Numbered from the stretch's first letter, positions 27,661-36,923 are shown. The stretch: 64,000 nucleotides of DNA from Sutcliffiella halmapala (GCF_002019665.1 NZ_KV917375.1:3857445-3921444), one strand, 5' to 3'. Notes: generated by a model not told the origin, from the letters alone. Numbers and translations: made by a program.

Positions 27661-28726
27661 CATACACATCTTCTCTAGAATGAAACCCATCTCGAATGAT
27701 GGTTTCGTCCATGTTCTTCTTATCAACGGCAATCGGTTCAAGCAGTATGGATGGGACTTCGATTTTACCGTTGTTAACTTTTCTATCGGTGTCGATGTAT
27801 TCGCCTTTTGCGAGCATTACCGCAAGCTCGGCAACCTTCTGTGCGAGTGTTTTGATAGGCTTATAGACAGTCATCGTTTGGGTATCTTGGACGATGCGTT
27901 GTGCGGCTAGGAGCTCAGCGTCCTGTCCTGCGACCGGAATTTTGCCGGCGAGTCCCTGTTTTTCCAGTGCTTCTATGGCTTTACCAGCCGTGGCATCGTT
28001 TGCGGCGATAACGGCATCGATCTCGTTTTGGTTGGCTACAAGCGCCGCTTCCATATTCGCAAAAGCATTTTCAGGAAGCCAGTTTTTGGTCCACTGATCA
28101 TACACGATGATAATGTCACCTTTATCAATCAACGGCTGCAGCACATTGAATACACCTTTTTTAAATAAATGGGCATTATTGTCTGTATCAGCGCCACCAA
28201 TATAGACGTATTTGCCTTTTGGAACCAACTTTGTCATTGCCTCAGCTTGGAGTTCTCCAACTCGTTCATTGTCAAAAGAAACATACAAGTCTATATCCGA
28301 ATTTTTAACGAGGCGATCGTAGGAAACTACCTTAATACCAGCCAAATGGGCTTTGTTAACGATGGCGGCCGTTGCTTCTGCATTATGAGGGACGACAACA
28401 AGTAGATCGACCCCTTCACTGATCAACTTTTCAGCTTGTAGGATTTGCTCCGCATCGTCTCCATTTGCCGCCTTGATATGCACTTCGGCTCCCAAGGCTT
28501 CCACCGCTTCCTTGAAGAGATCCCTGTCTCTTCGCCAGCGCTCTTCCTCCAAGGTATCCATGGAAAAACCGATTTTAATCTTGTCATCAGCATCCAGTTC
28601 TTTTGGCAAAATTTTGGAGGGTACCGTAGGCTCAAGCGTCCGGTTTTCCTTTTCACAAGCCATTCCAGCACAGATCAGAGCCAATATGAAAATAATGCGT
28701 ATAACTTGTCTGATCCCCCGAATCAT
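27644..28726 (-). CDS. Second XylF-like sugar-binding lipoprotein, in the sensor operon
   Basis: A 360-aa protein with lipobox (CAGMAC, Cys at ~24) and a periplasmic-binding type-I fold close to D-xylose binding proteins: NLRIGFSMDT-like start, AHLAGIKVVSYDRLVKNSDIDLYVSFDNERVGELQAEAM, then IGGADTDNNAHLFKKGVFNVLQP. It follows the YesN gene by 22 bases with GGAGGAGAGG, so it is the fourth gene of the XylFII-LytS-YesN operon. A transporter-type XylF already exists at 35649, so this one is extra. It could feed XylGH as a second binding protein or serve signalling. Confidence 0.85.
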   Translation of the reverse strand: MIRGIRQVIRIIFILALICAGMACEKENRTLEPTVPSKILPKELDADDKIKIGFSMDTLEEERWRRDRDLFKEAVEALGAEVHIKAANGDDAEQILQAEKLISEGVDLLVVVPHNAEATAAIVNKAHLAGIKVVSYDRLVKNSDIDLYVSFDNERVGELQAEAMTKLVPKGKYVYIGGADTDNNAHLFKKGVFNVLQPLIDKGDIIIVYDQWTKNWLPENAFANMEAALVANQNEIDAVIAANDATAGKAIEALEKQGLAGKIPVAGQDAELLAAQRIVQDTQTMTVYKPIKTLAQKVAELAVMLAKGEYIDTDRKVNNGKIEVPSILLEPIAVDKKNMDETIIRDGFHSREDVYGGQVP

Positions 28727-28748
28727 ATGCCTCTCCTCCTTATTAACT

Positions 28749-30293
28749 CTAGTAAACTTTATTTCCTAGCAGTGTTTTTCGGTATTCCTTCGGAGACACA
28801 TTTGTCATCTTCTTAAACACTTTGCTGAAATAGTTTGGATCATGATACCCGACTTCAAAAGTGATCTCTTTGATGCTTTTTTCAGGATTAGCCATCAGCT
28901 TCTTCGCCTTTTCAATCCTACATTCCGTTAGAAAGTCTATATAGTTGACTCCCTGCTTTTCCTTAAACATTTTGCTAATATAAATTGGGCTCAAACCCAC
29001 CTTTTTGGCCAAGCCATCCAAGGTGATATCCTCGTGGGAGTGCTCTATAATATAACGTTTGAGCTGATGAATCGTGTCTGCTTCTTTCCGGTCATAATGC
29101 TTGAAATAGGATTGCTTCATGCGTTCGTGTAACAAATCTGTCTCTACTCGCAGCTGTCGATAGTCAAGAATCGAAAAAGAATACATTGGCGTCTCAATTT
29201 CCACACCCATTTCACTCAAAACACGAGAGGAGACCCACAGCACTTCCTGTACCCGTTGCTGTGTGTGCAGAAGCTCGGCTCGCTCGTTCTCGTAGCATTG
29301 AATCATGTTCATCATATACTGACGCACCTGCTCCCACTGCCCAAGTCGAATCTGATCCGCGAACTCTTTTTTCTGATGTTTATTCAGATCTCCATTACAA
29401 ACTTCCCCTACGACAGGCACATCCGAATAAAAGCGGTACTTCACAGGTAGTCCAGTATCCATCGTCGCAATAAGCGCGTCATGATAGGATTGTCGGATTA
29501 AATCCAGAGAACTACATACGCTACCGATACCAATAAACCAACCTTTATCAGCTTTTGAATTTGCTATAGTAAGAATCTCACGTGCAAGAGAAGTCGCTTG
29601 GGAGCGATAGGATTTATCAGAATCGCGGAACACAATTATCGGAAGTTGCGATCCATACAAAGCTCCAATCCATCCACTCCTAGTCCCCCTGATCTTTTTC
29701 TTTATAGCAGAATATAAATGCTCAGATCCCTTTGGAAGCATGACCAGCATTACAAACATTTCATCCCTCGAAGGCGTCTCCAACATTTCCACCAACATAT
29801 CCAAATGGACCTCGTGGACATGTTCGAACAAAAGTTGCGTCACTACATCTGTTTCCACAAGCGATAAGGTTTTCTGCAGAGCTTCCTGTTGAACCTTGCG
29901 TCGTACCTGCTGCCTTCGTTCCTCTTCAATCTGCTCCAGCACTTTTCCGACTGTCACCACAATTTCACTTGCCTTACTCGGTTTCAGCACATAGTCCTTT
30001 GCCCCAAGCTGAATAGCCTGGCGTACATATTCAAACGTATCATAAGCAGTCACCATGATGAATTTAACAGCGGGATGATACGCAATTATTTGTTCCATCG
30101 TCTCCAACCCAGTTATACCAGGCATTTTGATATCCATGAGAATCAAATCCGGTTGAAACTCTTCAGTTACTTCCATCGCCATCATGCCGTTTTTAGCCTG
30201 CTTAATCACAATTCCTGGAAACCCTTTTTCCAAAATAGCCTGCATGCCTTCACGTTCAATTTGTTCGTCATCTACAATTAGGAGTTTTAGCAT
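28749..30293 (-). CDS. yesN: YesN-type AraC-family response regulator of the xylose system
   Basis: A 514-aa protein. Receiver domain at ~1-120 with the phospho-acceptor Asp in LILMDIKMPGITG (~55) and Lys in DYVLKPSKASE; a long central domain; a C-terminal AraC DNA-binding domain with two HTHs (LAKKVGLSPIYISKMFKEKQG and KEITFEVGYHDPNYFSKVFKKMTNVSPKEYRK). It overlaps the kinase gene by 7 bases. By analogy with the clostridial XylFII-LytS/YesN system it should activate xylFGH when xylose is sensed. Confidence 0.9.
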   Translation of the reverse strand: MLKLLIVDDEQIEREGMQAILEKGFPGIVIKQAKNGMMAMEVTEEFQPDLILMDIKMPGITGLETMEQIIAYHPAVKFIMVTAYDTFEYVRQAIQLGAKDYVLKPSKASEIVVTVGKVLEQIEEERRQQVRRKVQQEALQKTLSLVETDVVTQLLFEHVHEVHLDMLVEMLETPSRDEMFVMLVMLPKGSEHLYSAIKKKIRGTRSGWIGALYGSQLPIIVFRDSDKSYRSQATSLAREILTIANSKADKGWFIGIGSVCSSLDLIRQSYHDALIATMDTGLPVKYRFYSDVPVVGEVCNGDLNKHQKKEFADQIRLGQWEQVRQYMMNMIQCYENERAELLHTQQRVQEVLWVSSRVLSEMGVEIETPMYSFSILDYRQLRVETDLLHERMKQSYFKHYDRKEADTIHQLKRYIIEHSHEDITLDGLAKKVGLSPIYISKMFKEKQGVNYIDFLTECRIEKAKKLMANPEKSIKEITFEVGYHDPNYFSKVFKKMTNVSPKEYRKTLLGNKVY

Positions 30294-31732
30294 ATCTTAT
30301 CGACTCCTTGTTTTTTTATTTTTATAATTACCTTCGTACCGCAGCCTTCTTTGCTCTTTATATCAATCACGTCCTCATAGCCGTAGAAAAGACGCAAGCG
30401 CTTGACAACATTGCTGAATCCAATCCCTGTAGAATGACCCTCCGTTTGTACGGGTGTCTCGTTCAGAATCTGATCAATCTTTTCCACTGGCATTCCCATC
30501 CCATCGTCTTCTATTTCAATGATAACCCTCTCATTGTCGTCAATAACGCGGAACCAAATCTCTCCCCCATCCTCTTTCGGCTCTACAGCATGAATAACGG
30601 CATTTTCAATGATTGGCTGCAAGGTGAGTGCGGGAATCTTCCTATCCAGACATGTTTCATCCACCTCCATATGTAATTGGAGTCGTTCGGTGAACCTTGC
30701 TTTTTGAATATCCATGTATTGTTGCAACACGTTCACTTCCTCATGAAGGGTAACAGAACGATCTAGCTGTTTAAGGTTGTAACGAAGAATCCCCGCGACG
30801 CTAACTAGAAGATCGCTCGTTTCCTCCGAACCTTCTAAATACGCTTTTTTTGAAAGGGTATTTAGTGTGTTAAAAAGAAAGTGCGGATTAATCTGGCTTT
30901 GGAGGCTACGAAACTGGCTTTCTTGCAGGAGCAACTTGCTCTCCTGAAGTTCCCGCTCAAGTTGTGCCTTATGCTTCATTTCTAATATTAAATTGTTGAT
31001 ATTGATCCGCATCCTGTCAAAGGTTTTGGCCAAAAAAGCGATTTCATCATTCGTGTCGACCTTAACCTGTCGGTCGAAATTCCCTTTGGATAGTTCATTC
31101 GCTGCTTGTGTGAGCTTGAACACCGGTCTAGTAATGCTAAGTGAAAACCAATAAGTCACAAGCAACAACACACACGCAATCAGTAATAGTACCCATATTC
31201 CCAGTTTCATAACCTCGCCCGACTGCTCAATGATCCCCCGGTAAAAACGGTTGTAAGTCTTGAGCTCTGTATCAAGTAAGCTGAGAGACATTTCGGACAT
31301 ATACGTAGAAATCTTCGTCGCTTCCGTGAATTCATTTACCGACGCTTCACTATCGTTTTCCATATGGAACAGGAGCAGGCGGTCGGTCGTTTCGATGAAG
31401 CTATCAATCAAGTTGATGTAATTGGTCAAGGTGAAATTATTCTCTGCATTCCGTAACTTGGAAACATCATTCTTTGCTTTCTGGATTTTTTCCTTGCTCT
31501 CATCCAACTTGGTCCGATTAGAATTGGATGGCTGAATCATATAGTTATTTAGATCCGTTATGACTTGCTGGCTCGCTGTTGTCACTTCATTCATGCTGAG
31601 ATATCGCTGCAGTATCTCATTGTATTGTTGCTGGGTTTTATGGTTGTGGTATGTAAGCGCTAACCAAATGACCGACATAATCACCAATATAACGGAGGTG
31701 AGCGTTAATATTTTCTTTTGAATACTGGTCAT
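30287..31732 (-). CDS. lytS: LytS/YesM-type sensor kinase with HAMP, partner of the xylose sensor
   Basis: A 481-aa protein. TM1 at ~8-27, an extracellular helical region, TM2 at ~175-197, HAMP at ~198-250 (FSLSITRPVFKLTQAANELSKGNFD), the kinase motif QSQINPHFLFNTLNTLSK (~282-299) with the phospho-acceptor His, and HATPase with ENAVIHAVEP and DDGMGMP. It overlaps the upstream binding-protein gene by 4 bases and the downstream YesN gene by 7, so all are translationally coupled. In Clostridium beijerinckii the equivalent LytS binds xylose-loaded XylFII outside the membrane. Confidence 0.9.
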   Translation of the reverse strand: MTSIQKKILTLTSVILVIMSVIWLALTYHNHKTQQQYNEILQRYLSMNEVTTASQQVITDLNNYMIQPSNSNRTKLDESKEKIQKAKNDVSKLRNAENNFTLTNYINLIDSFIETTDRLLLFHMENDSEASVNEFTEATKISTYMSEMSLSLLDTELKTYNRFYRGIIEQSGEVMKLGIWVLLLIACVLLLVTYWFSLSITRPVFKLTQAANELSKGNFDRQVKVDTNDEIAFLAKTFDRMRININNLILEMKHKAQLERELQESKLLLQESQFRSLQSQINPHFLFNTLNTLSKKAYLEGSEETSDLLVSVAGILRYNLKQLDRSVTLHEEVNVLQQYMDIQKARFTERLQLHMEVDETCLDRKIPALTLQPIIENAVIHAVEPKEDGGEIWFRVIDDNERVIIEIEDDGMGMPVEKIDQILNETPVQTEGHSTGIGFSNVVKRLRLFYGYEDVIDIKSKEGCGTKVIIKIKKQGVDKIC

Positions 31733-32706
31733 TGCACATCCGTCGCTTTCAAAATCGTAATCTCCGTTAAATAACCGTTCTTATTAAGAGGTACGGTTAC
31801 GTCATTTAGCCACTCCATCATCAGTTGCACACTGATTCGGCCAATCATTTCCGGCGATTGTGCAAGCATTCCGTCAATCTTCCCCTGCTTCAGCAAGGAC
31901 AATGACTCCGGCCCATCGTCAAAGGAATAGATATAATAAGGTTCAACTTGAGAGCGCTTTCCAATCTCCTTAATCATGGCCCCTAGCACATTTGCATTAA
32001 CAGCGATAAAAGCATCCGCATTAGGTACTCTATTTAGTACATCTTGGGTGGATGCGATGATTTGCTCCCGAGTATCAGCTGTTTCCGCATGTACCAATTC
32101 GATTTTCGGATAATACTGCAGCACTTCCTTGATGCCCTTCAAGCGCTGTTTTTGATAAAATTCCTGTTTGCTGTCATACATGAGCACAACATTGCCTTCC
32201 ACGCCCATGTCAGCCAAAAGCTGGCGTGCAATCATTTTTCCAGCCATATATTGATCTGATCCGACATACGTTCTTCGGAGACTCTCGTTCATTGGGACAT
32301 CATTCGCCACCGTGATGATGGGAATGCCGTAAAAGGAGGCCTTAATTTTCGTGAGGTCTTTGAACTCTTCTGTGTCCATCCCCTGTATAATAATGCCATC
32401 CACCTTCGACTGAATGGCTATCTCCATGCTTTTCAAAAATTCTTCCTTGTTGTTGCCATAGCTTCCCCAAACCTCAAGGCTCGCCCCTTCCATCTGTGCC
32501 TGCCTCATCGCACCGCTTGCGACCTCGTCCCAAAATGGTGTCTCCATTTCTTGCGTTATCAGCACGAGACGTTGCTGTTCTTCGCTTTGGGTTATCTTTG
32601 GTGGCAGCTTCGAATCGGATCGAAATACTTTATTGGCCGATACAATTGTAAGATTACAGAGAATGGCAATGACAATACATAATACGATAATACTTGTTTT
32701 TCGCAA
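31729..32706 (-). CDS. xylFII: XylFII-like membrane-anchored sugar-binding sensor protein
   Basis: 325 aa from a TTG at 32706. The ATG seven codons earlier lies inside the GGAGGGAGGG ribosome site, so the TTG is the better start. An uncleaved-looking N-terminal helix (TSIIVLCIVIAILCNLTIVSA) without a lipobox anchors a type-I periplasmic-binding domain at ~45-320 (LVLITQEMETPFWDEVASGAMRQA, VDGIIIQGMDTEEF, IPIITVANDVP). It is first in an operon with LytS- and YesN-type genes, matching the XylFII-LytS-YesN order known for xylose sensing in clostridia. Sugar specificity is inferred from context with XylFGH. Confidence 0.85.
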   Translation of the reverse strand: MRKTSIIVLCIVIAILCNLTIVSANKVFRSDSKLPPKITQSEEQQRLVLITQEMETPFWDEVASGAMRQAQMEGASLEVWGSYGNNKEEFLKSMEIAIQSKVDGIIIQGMDTEEFKDLTKIKASFYGIPIITVANDVPMNESLRRTYVGSDQYMAGKMIARQLLADMGVEGNVVLMYDSKQEFYQKQRLKGIKEVLQYYPKIELVHAETADTREQIIASTQDVLNRVPNADAFIAVNANVLGAMIKEIGKRSQVEPYYIYSFDDGPESLSLLKQGKIDGMLAQSPEMIGRISVQLMMEWLNDVTVPLNKNGYLTEITILKATDVQ

Positions 32707-32739
32707 GGGAATCTTCCCTCCCTCCATGATGCTATTTTC

Positions 32740-32767
32740 ATCATATCATCTATTCCGAATTGCACAA
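32740..32767 (-). promoter_or_regulatory. Candidate promoter of the XylFII-LytS-YesN operon
   Basis: On the minus strand TTGTGC (32762-32767), 16-base spacer, TATGAT (32740-32745), about 34 bases before the TTG start. Moderate match only. Confidence 0.35.
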
Positions 32768-32869
32768 TACTTGGTGTGAGAGTGGTAGATTGGGAGTTTA
32801 ATTGAATAAGTGTTAAGAGGAATTCGAAGATTGTAAAAGGAGAGGGACTAAGTGTCACCCCTCCTATTG

Positions 32870-34042
32870 TTAACGCTTTTTACGAGTCATAACATCAAAA
32901 ATAACCGCTCCAGCCAAAACTCCACCACGAATCATATACTGATACGAGATACCAACACCAAGCAGGTTCATCCCGCTTGATAGCGAAGCCATAACAATGG
33001 CACCAATGATGGCACCTGTCACTTTCCCTACACCTCCTGCAGAGGAAACGCCCCCTACATACGCAGCTGCAATGGCGTCAAGCTCAAAAAGGGTACCGGC
33101 AGTAGTTGTAGCCGATTGCAGACGCGCTGTGAACAAAATACCGGAAAGCGCTGCAAGCATCCCCATGGAACCAAATACAATATAAGTAATCTTTTTCACG
33201 TTGATTCCGCTGAGATGCGCGGCTTCGGGGTTGCTTCCGACTGCATAAATATGTCGACCAAGCACCGTTTTCGTCGTCAAGAAATGATAGACGATAACCA
33301 CTAATAGCATGATAATAACGGTCCATGAGAAGCCGTTATAGCCAGCCAAAATCCATGTAATATATCCGATGATTGCAGAAACGAACACCAATTTTAATGC
33401 AAAAATAGGTTTAGAAACGACTTCAAAGTCGTACTTAATCTTATTTTTACGATTGGAGAATTCGCTATAGATGTATAAAAGTATTCCGACAACTCCGACT
33501 AGTAAGGATAACAAGTGCAATCCGTTCACCTGGACAAGGGAAGGGATAAAGCCGTTCCCAATCGCGTTGAAGTGGTCGTCTTGAATAATGATAGTTCCAG
33601 TCTTTTCCGTCACTTGCAATAGCGCTCCACGGAAGATGAGCATTCCTGCTAACGTTGCGACAAAGGAAGGAATTCCGATTTTCGCAACTAAAACACCATT
33701 GAAAAGTCCGATTGCCACACCTAATACGAGAATAATAGGAATCGTCACATATACCGGCACTCCCGATTGTGTGAGAAGAATCGCTGCAATAGCGCCAAGA
33801 AACCCTGCTGCATAGCCGACAGATAAATCGATATGACGAATGACGATAACAAGCGTCATCCCGACAGCAAGCACGGCAATATATCCGGCGGAATCCAATA
33901 GATTACTAATATTACGAGAACTCATAAATAGTCCGTCTGTCATAATGGAAAAAGTAAGAATAATAACGAATAATGCGATGTACATCCCATAATCGCGAAT
34001 ATTTTGATGAATCAACGTTCTTGCTTCCTGAACCACATTCAT
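32870..34042 (-). CDS. xylH: D-xylose ABC transporter permease XylH
   Basis: A 390-aa protein with about ten membrane helices. Typical RbsC/XylH features: VLAVGMTLVIVIRHIDLSVGYAAGFLGAIAA (~60-90), a long insert in the middle as in XylH, and TVLGRHIYAVGSNPEAAHLSGINVKKI (~260-285). It ends LDAIAAAYVGGVSSAGGVGKVTGAIIGA-like. It follows xylG by 12 bases and is last in xylFGH. The sugar is inferred from overall similarity and the matching binding protein. Confidence 0.9.
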   Translation of the reverse strand: MNVVQEARTLIHQNIRDYGMYIALFVIILTFSIMTDGLFMSSRNISNLLDSAGYIAVLAVGMTLVIVIRHIDLSVGYAAGFLGAIAAILLTQSGVPVYVTIPIILVLGVAIGLFNGVLVAKIGIPSFVATLAGMLIFRGALLQVTEKTGTIIIQDDHFNAIGNGFIPSLVQVNGLHLLSLLVGVVGILLYIYSEFSNRKNKIKYDFEVVSKPIFALKLVFVSAIIGYITWILAGYNGFSWTVIIMLLVVIVYHFLTTKTVLGRHIYAVGSNPEAAHLSGINVKKITYIVFGSMGMLAALSGILFTARLQSATTTAGTLFELDAIAAAYVGGVSSAGGVGKVTGAIIGAIVMASLSSGMNLLGVGISYQYMIRGGVLAGAVIFDVMTRKKR

Positions 34043-34054
34043 TGGTTTAACCTC

Positions 34055-35575
34055 CTAAAGCGTCGCGAGCTGCATGATTTTTTCCTGATCAGCATTCTCA
34101 ATCGCAAGCTCCCCTTTAATTTCTCCCTGTGCCATGACATACACGCGGTCACTCATTCCGAGTACTTCCCCAAGCTCTGAGGAAATCATGATAATGCTAA
34201 GCCCAGCGTCAATCAACTTGTTCATCACCGTGTAAATTTCAAACTTGGCACCAACATCGATTCCACGAGTTGGCTCATCAAGAATCAAGAGCTTTGGTCC
34301 AACAAATAACCATTTTCCAATCGAAACTTTCTGTTGGTTCCCTCCGCTCAAATTTCCAACAAGCTGCTCCAGAGAAGATGCTTTGATGTGAAGCGATTCC
34401 TTATAGCCATCAGCCACCTTAATTTCCTCGTTATCATTGATAACACCGCCTGCTGCAATACCCTTTAAATTAGCGGCAGTAATATTGCTTTTAATATCCT
34501 GTAAAAGAAACAACCCATCGCCTTTCCGATCCTCGGTTACATAGGCGATCCCAGCTTTTATGGCATCACTCGTATGTTTCATTATCGTCGAGTTCCCATC
34601 CCACACGAGGTCCCCCTGTACTTTATAGGACTTTGCATTTCCGAAAATACTTAAGGCAAGCTCTGTTCTTCCTGAGCCCATCAAGCCTGCGATGCCGACA
34701 ATCTCGCCTTTCTTGACGTGTAAATTGACGTCTTTTACAACCTCTCTCCCCAACTGTGGATCATACGCTGACCAGTTGTGTAGTTCGAGAATTTTTTCAC
34801 CAATCACTTGATCAGGACGTTTCGGATAAATATCGGCAATCTCACGGCCAACCATATTCTTGATGATGACACTTTCCGAAATCTCCCCTTTAGCAGCATC
34901 GAGTGTACAAATCGTCCTACCGTCACGGATAACCGTCGCTTTGTCAGCAATCGAAATTACCTCCTTCAGCTTATGGGAAATCATGATGCAGGTAATGCCT
35001 TGCTTTTTCAGGTCCCGCAGTAGCTCGAGCAGATTTTCGCTGTCGTCTTCATTAAGTGCAGCTGTTGGCTCATCTAGGATCAAGAGCTTTACTTCCTTGC
35101 TCAATGCCTTGGCAATCTCAACCAACTGGCGCTTCCCAACACTCAAGTCCTTCACGAGCGTATCCGGTGTGATGTTTAGCTTCACTTTTCCGAGCAGTTT
35201 TTTCGCTTCGACAATCGTACGATTCCAGTCAATAAATCCACCCTGCTTCACTTCATTTCCAGCAAAAATGTTTTCATACACCGTCAGGTCCGGAAATAAT
35301 GCCAATTCCTGATAGATGATTGCAATGCCTGTCTTCACACTGTCACTGATTTTGTTAAACTGCTGTACATTGCCCTCATACACGATATCGCCATCATAGG
35401 TTCCATATGGATACACCCCGCTCAGCACTTTCATCAGCGTGGACTTTCCCGCTCCATTCTCCCCTATCAAGCAATGAATCTCACCTTTTTTCACCTTAAA
35501 ATTCACATCGCTAAGCGCCTTCACCCCAGTAAATTCCTTCGAGATCTGATTCATCTCCAAAATAAATTCACTCAT
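34055..35575 (-). CDS. xylG: Sugar ABC transporter ATPase XylG, two nucleotide-binding domains
   Basis: A 506-aa protein with two fused ABC domains. Domain 1 has Walker A GENGAGKST (~38-46), signature LSVGKRQLVE and Walker B LLILDEPTAAL; domain 2 has the degenerate Walker A GLMGSGRTE (~294-302), signature LSGGNQQK and LLILDEPTRGIDVG. This is the usual RbsA/XylG/MglA pattern in which the second site is altered. It lies between xylF and xylH and energises sugar import. Confidence 0.93.
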   Translation of the reverse strand: MSEFILEMNQISKEFTGVKALSDVNFKVKKGEIHCLIGENGAGKSTLMKVLSGVYPYGTYDGDIVYEGNVQQFNKISDSVKTGIAIIYQELALFPDLTVYENIFAGNEVKQGGFIDWNRTIVEAKKLLGKVKLNITPDTLVKDLSVGKRQLVEIAKALSKEVKLLILDEPTAALNEDDSENLLELLRDLKKQGITCIMISHKLKEVISIADKATVIRDGRTICTLDAAKGEISESVIIKNMVGREIADIYPKRPDQVIGEKILELHNWSAYDPQLGREVVKDVNLHVKKGEIVGIAGLMGSGRTELALSIFGNAKSYKVQGDLVWDGNSTIMKHTSDAIKAGIAYVTEDRKGDGLFLLQDIKSNITAANLKGIAAGGVINDNEEIKVADGYKESLHIKASSLEQLVGNLSGGNQQKVSIGKWLFVGPKLLILDEPTRGIDVGAKFEIYTVMNKLIDAGLSIIMISSELGEVLGMSDRVYVMAQGEIKGELAIENADQEKIMQLATL

Positions 35576-35609
35576 GCTTATCCCCCCTTAACAAAAGCAC
35601 TGACAATGA

Positions 35610-35640
35610 CGGGATAGCGATAGACTCTACCACTATCCCG
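35610..35640 (-). other. Intercistronic stem-loop between xylF and xylG
   Basis: CGGGATAG and CTATCCCG are perfect arms with a 15-base loop and no U-run. Such stems after binding-protein genes often protect the upstream mRNA, giving more XylF than XylGH. Function inferred from position. Confidence 0.55.
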
Positions 35641-35648
35641 CTTAGTAT

Positions 35649-36758
35649 TTATAATCCAGTAAACTCGCTAGCTTCGTAGTATTCGGAATCGATCAATTCC
35701 TTCTTCACGTTCTCTTCATCCACCACGATAACATCTGTTTGCTTCGCTTTTACTTCTTTATTTCCGTTATCGTAAGAACCAGTCGTATCAGGAGTCTTGC
35801 CATCTAGAATCTCCACTGCAATACCCATTGCATCCTTTACAAGCGTACGAACATCTTTGAATACTGTCATAGATTGCTTCCCATCAATCACATATTGAAT
35901 GGAAGCTTTTTCTGCATCCTGACCAGTTACCAGGTAGCTCGTGATGTCTCCATCAGAACCGAAAACATCCGCAATGGAACGAGCAGTACCATCGTTTGGA
36001 GCAAGCACAGCCACATCTCCTTTAAGGTCTGCACCAGCAGCTGTCAAATGAGTCTGCGCTTTATTTTTCGCATCATTTGCATCCCAGTTTGTTGTAACCT
36101 GGCCCAAAATTTTACTCATTTCATCACGAGTAAGCTCTACTTTATCCTTTAACTTCTCTGCTTCAACAGAGTTGGCAATTTTGAATGTACCATCCGCAAT
36201 TTTCGGTTGAAGCACACTCCATGCTCCTTCAAAGAATAGAAATGCGTTGTTATCTGAAGCTGCACCAGCATATAGATATAATGGAACATCTTTTCCTTGT
36301 GCATTATCAATCAAGTATTGCCCTTGTGCCGCACCAACTGCTACACTGTCAAACGTCACATAATAATCCACTGCATCTGTATTGGTGATCAGACGGTCAT
36401 AAGAAATAACTGTTACGCCTTCCTTCTTCGCCGCTTCCACAGCAGAAGCTGCCGCAGCACCATCATGAGGAGTGATAATCAGTACCTCAATCCCTTTATT
36501 AAGCAACGTTTCCACGTTTTCTTTTTCCTTAGCAGAAGAACCTTGACTGAACAAAATTTCAGTCGTGTATTCGGAATCAGATAAAGCATCCTTAAAACGC
36601 TGCTCATCCTGAACCCATCTAGGCTCGTCCTTTGTCGGTAATACGATACCAACACTTACCTTGCTGCTTCCCCCACTACTGTTACTGCATGCTGCCATTA
36701 ATGCCATCAACAGCATTACAACAAATAAAAAAGAAATAGATTTCCACGTTCTCTTCAT
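35649..36758 (-). CDS. xylF: D-xylose-binding lipoprotein XylF
   Basis: 369 aa from the ATG at 36758, which has AAAGGGGG 8 bases upstream; the frame extends 10 codons further to 36788 but without a site. Lipobox LMAAC with the Cys near residue 24. Type-I periplasmic-binding fold with VGIVLPTKDEPRWVQDEQRF, LIITPHDGAAAASAVEAAKKEGVTVISYDRL, YLYAGAASDNNAFLFFEGAWSVLQP and YLVTGQDAEKASIQYVIDGKQSMTVFKD, all typical of XylF/ChvE-type proteins. First gene of xylFGH, behind a promoter overlapped by a cre box. Confidence 0.92.
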   Translation of the reverse strand: MKRTWKSISFLFVVMLLMALMAACSNSSGGSSKVSVGIVLPTKDEPRWVQDEQRFKDALSDSEYTTEILFSQGSSAKEKENVETLLNKGIEVLIITPHDGAAAASAVEAAKKEGVTVISYDRLITNTDAVDYYVTFDSVAVGAAQGQYLIDNAQGKDVPLYLYAGAASDNNAFLFFEGAWSVLQPKIADGTFKIANSVEAEKLKDKVELTRDEMSKILGQVTTNWDANDAKNKAQTHLTAAGADLKGDVAVLAPNDGTARSIADVFGSDGDITSYLVTGQDAEKASIQYVIDGKQSMTVFKDVRTLVKDAMGIAVEILDGKTPDTTGSYDNGNKEVKAKQTDVIVVDEENVKKELIDSEYYEASEFTGL

Positions 36759-36802
36759 TTGAATATCCCCCTTTAAATTGTCATCCATATGATTACAACC
36801 TA

Positions 36803-36831
36803 ATTATATTGTTGATAGATCGATAGTGTAA
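36803..36831 (-). promoter_or_regulatory. xylFGH promoter
   Basis: Minus strand: perfect -10 TATAAT (36803-36808), 17-base spacer, weak -35 TTACAC (36826-36831). The weak -35 suits a promoter needing an activator such as the YesN regulator. It is overlapped by the cre box. Confidence 0.6.
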
Positions 36832-36840
36832 GCGCTATCA
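36827..36840. promoter_or_regulatory. CcpA cre box at the xylF promoter
   Basis: TGTAAGCGCTATCA fits the Bacillus cre consensus TGWNANCGNTNWCA at every position. It covers the -35 hexamer, so CcpA with HPr-Ser-P should repress xylFGH when glucose is available. Confidence 0.8.
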
Positions 36841-36898
36841 ATAGCACTCTTTTAGTTTCATCTGGACTTTTTTAATGTGAACGATTTCAGAAAAAAAA

Positions 36899-36923
36899 AC
36901 GCTCCTACAAAAGCAGGAACGTC
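36899..36923 (-). terminator. Orphan hairpin facing the xylF promoter
   Basis: ACGCTCCTAC and GCAGGAACGT pair around AAAA, followed on the minus strand by a run of nine T. It has the form of an intrinsic terminator for minus-strand transcription, yet no minus-strand gene lies between it and the sulP gene at 37192. It may insulate xylF or be a leftover. Confidence 0.55.

Noticed and set aside
32870-32890. cre-like sequence at the 3' end of xylH
   Set aside because: It reads TGTTAACGCTTTTT and misses the conserved final CA; it overlaps the stop codon region, where a cre box has no obvious role.
32870-36758. Ribose or galactose transporter instead of xylose
   Set aside because: The permease has the long XylH-type insert, the binding protein is XylF/ChvE-like, and the neighbouring sensor operon matches XylFII-LytS-YesN; still, specificity is not proven.
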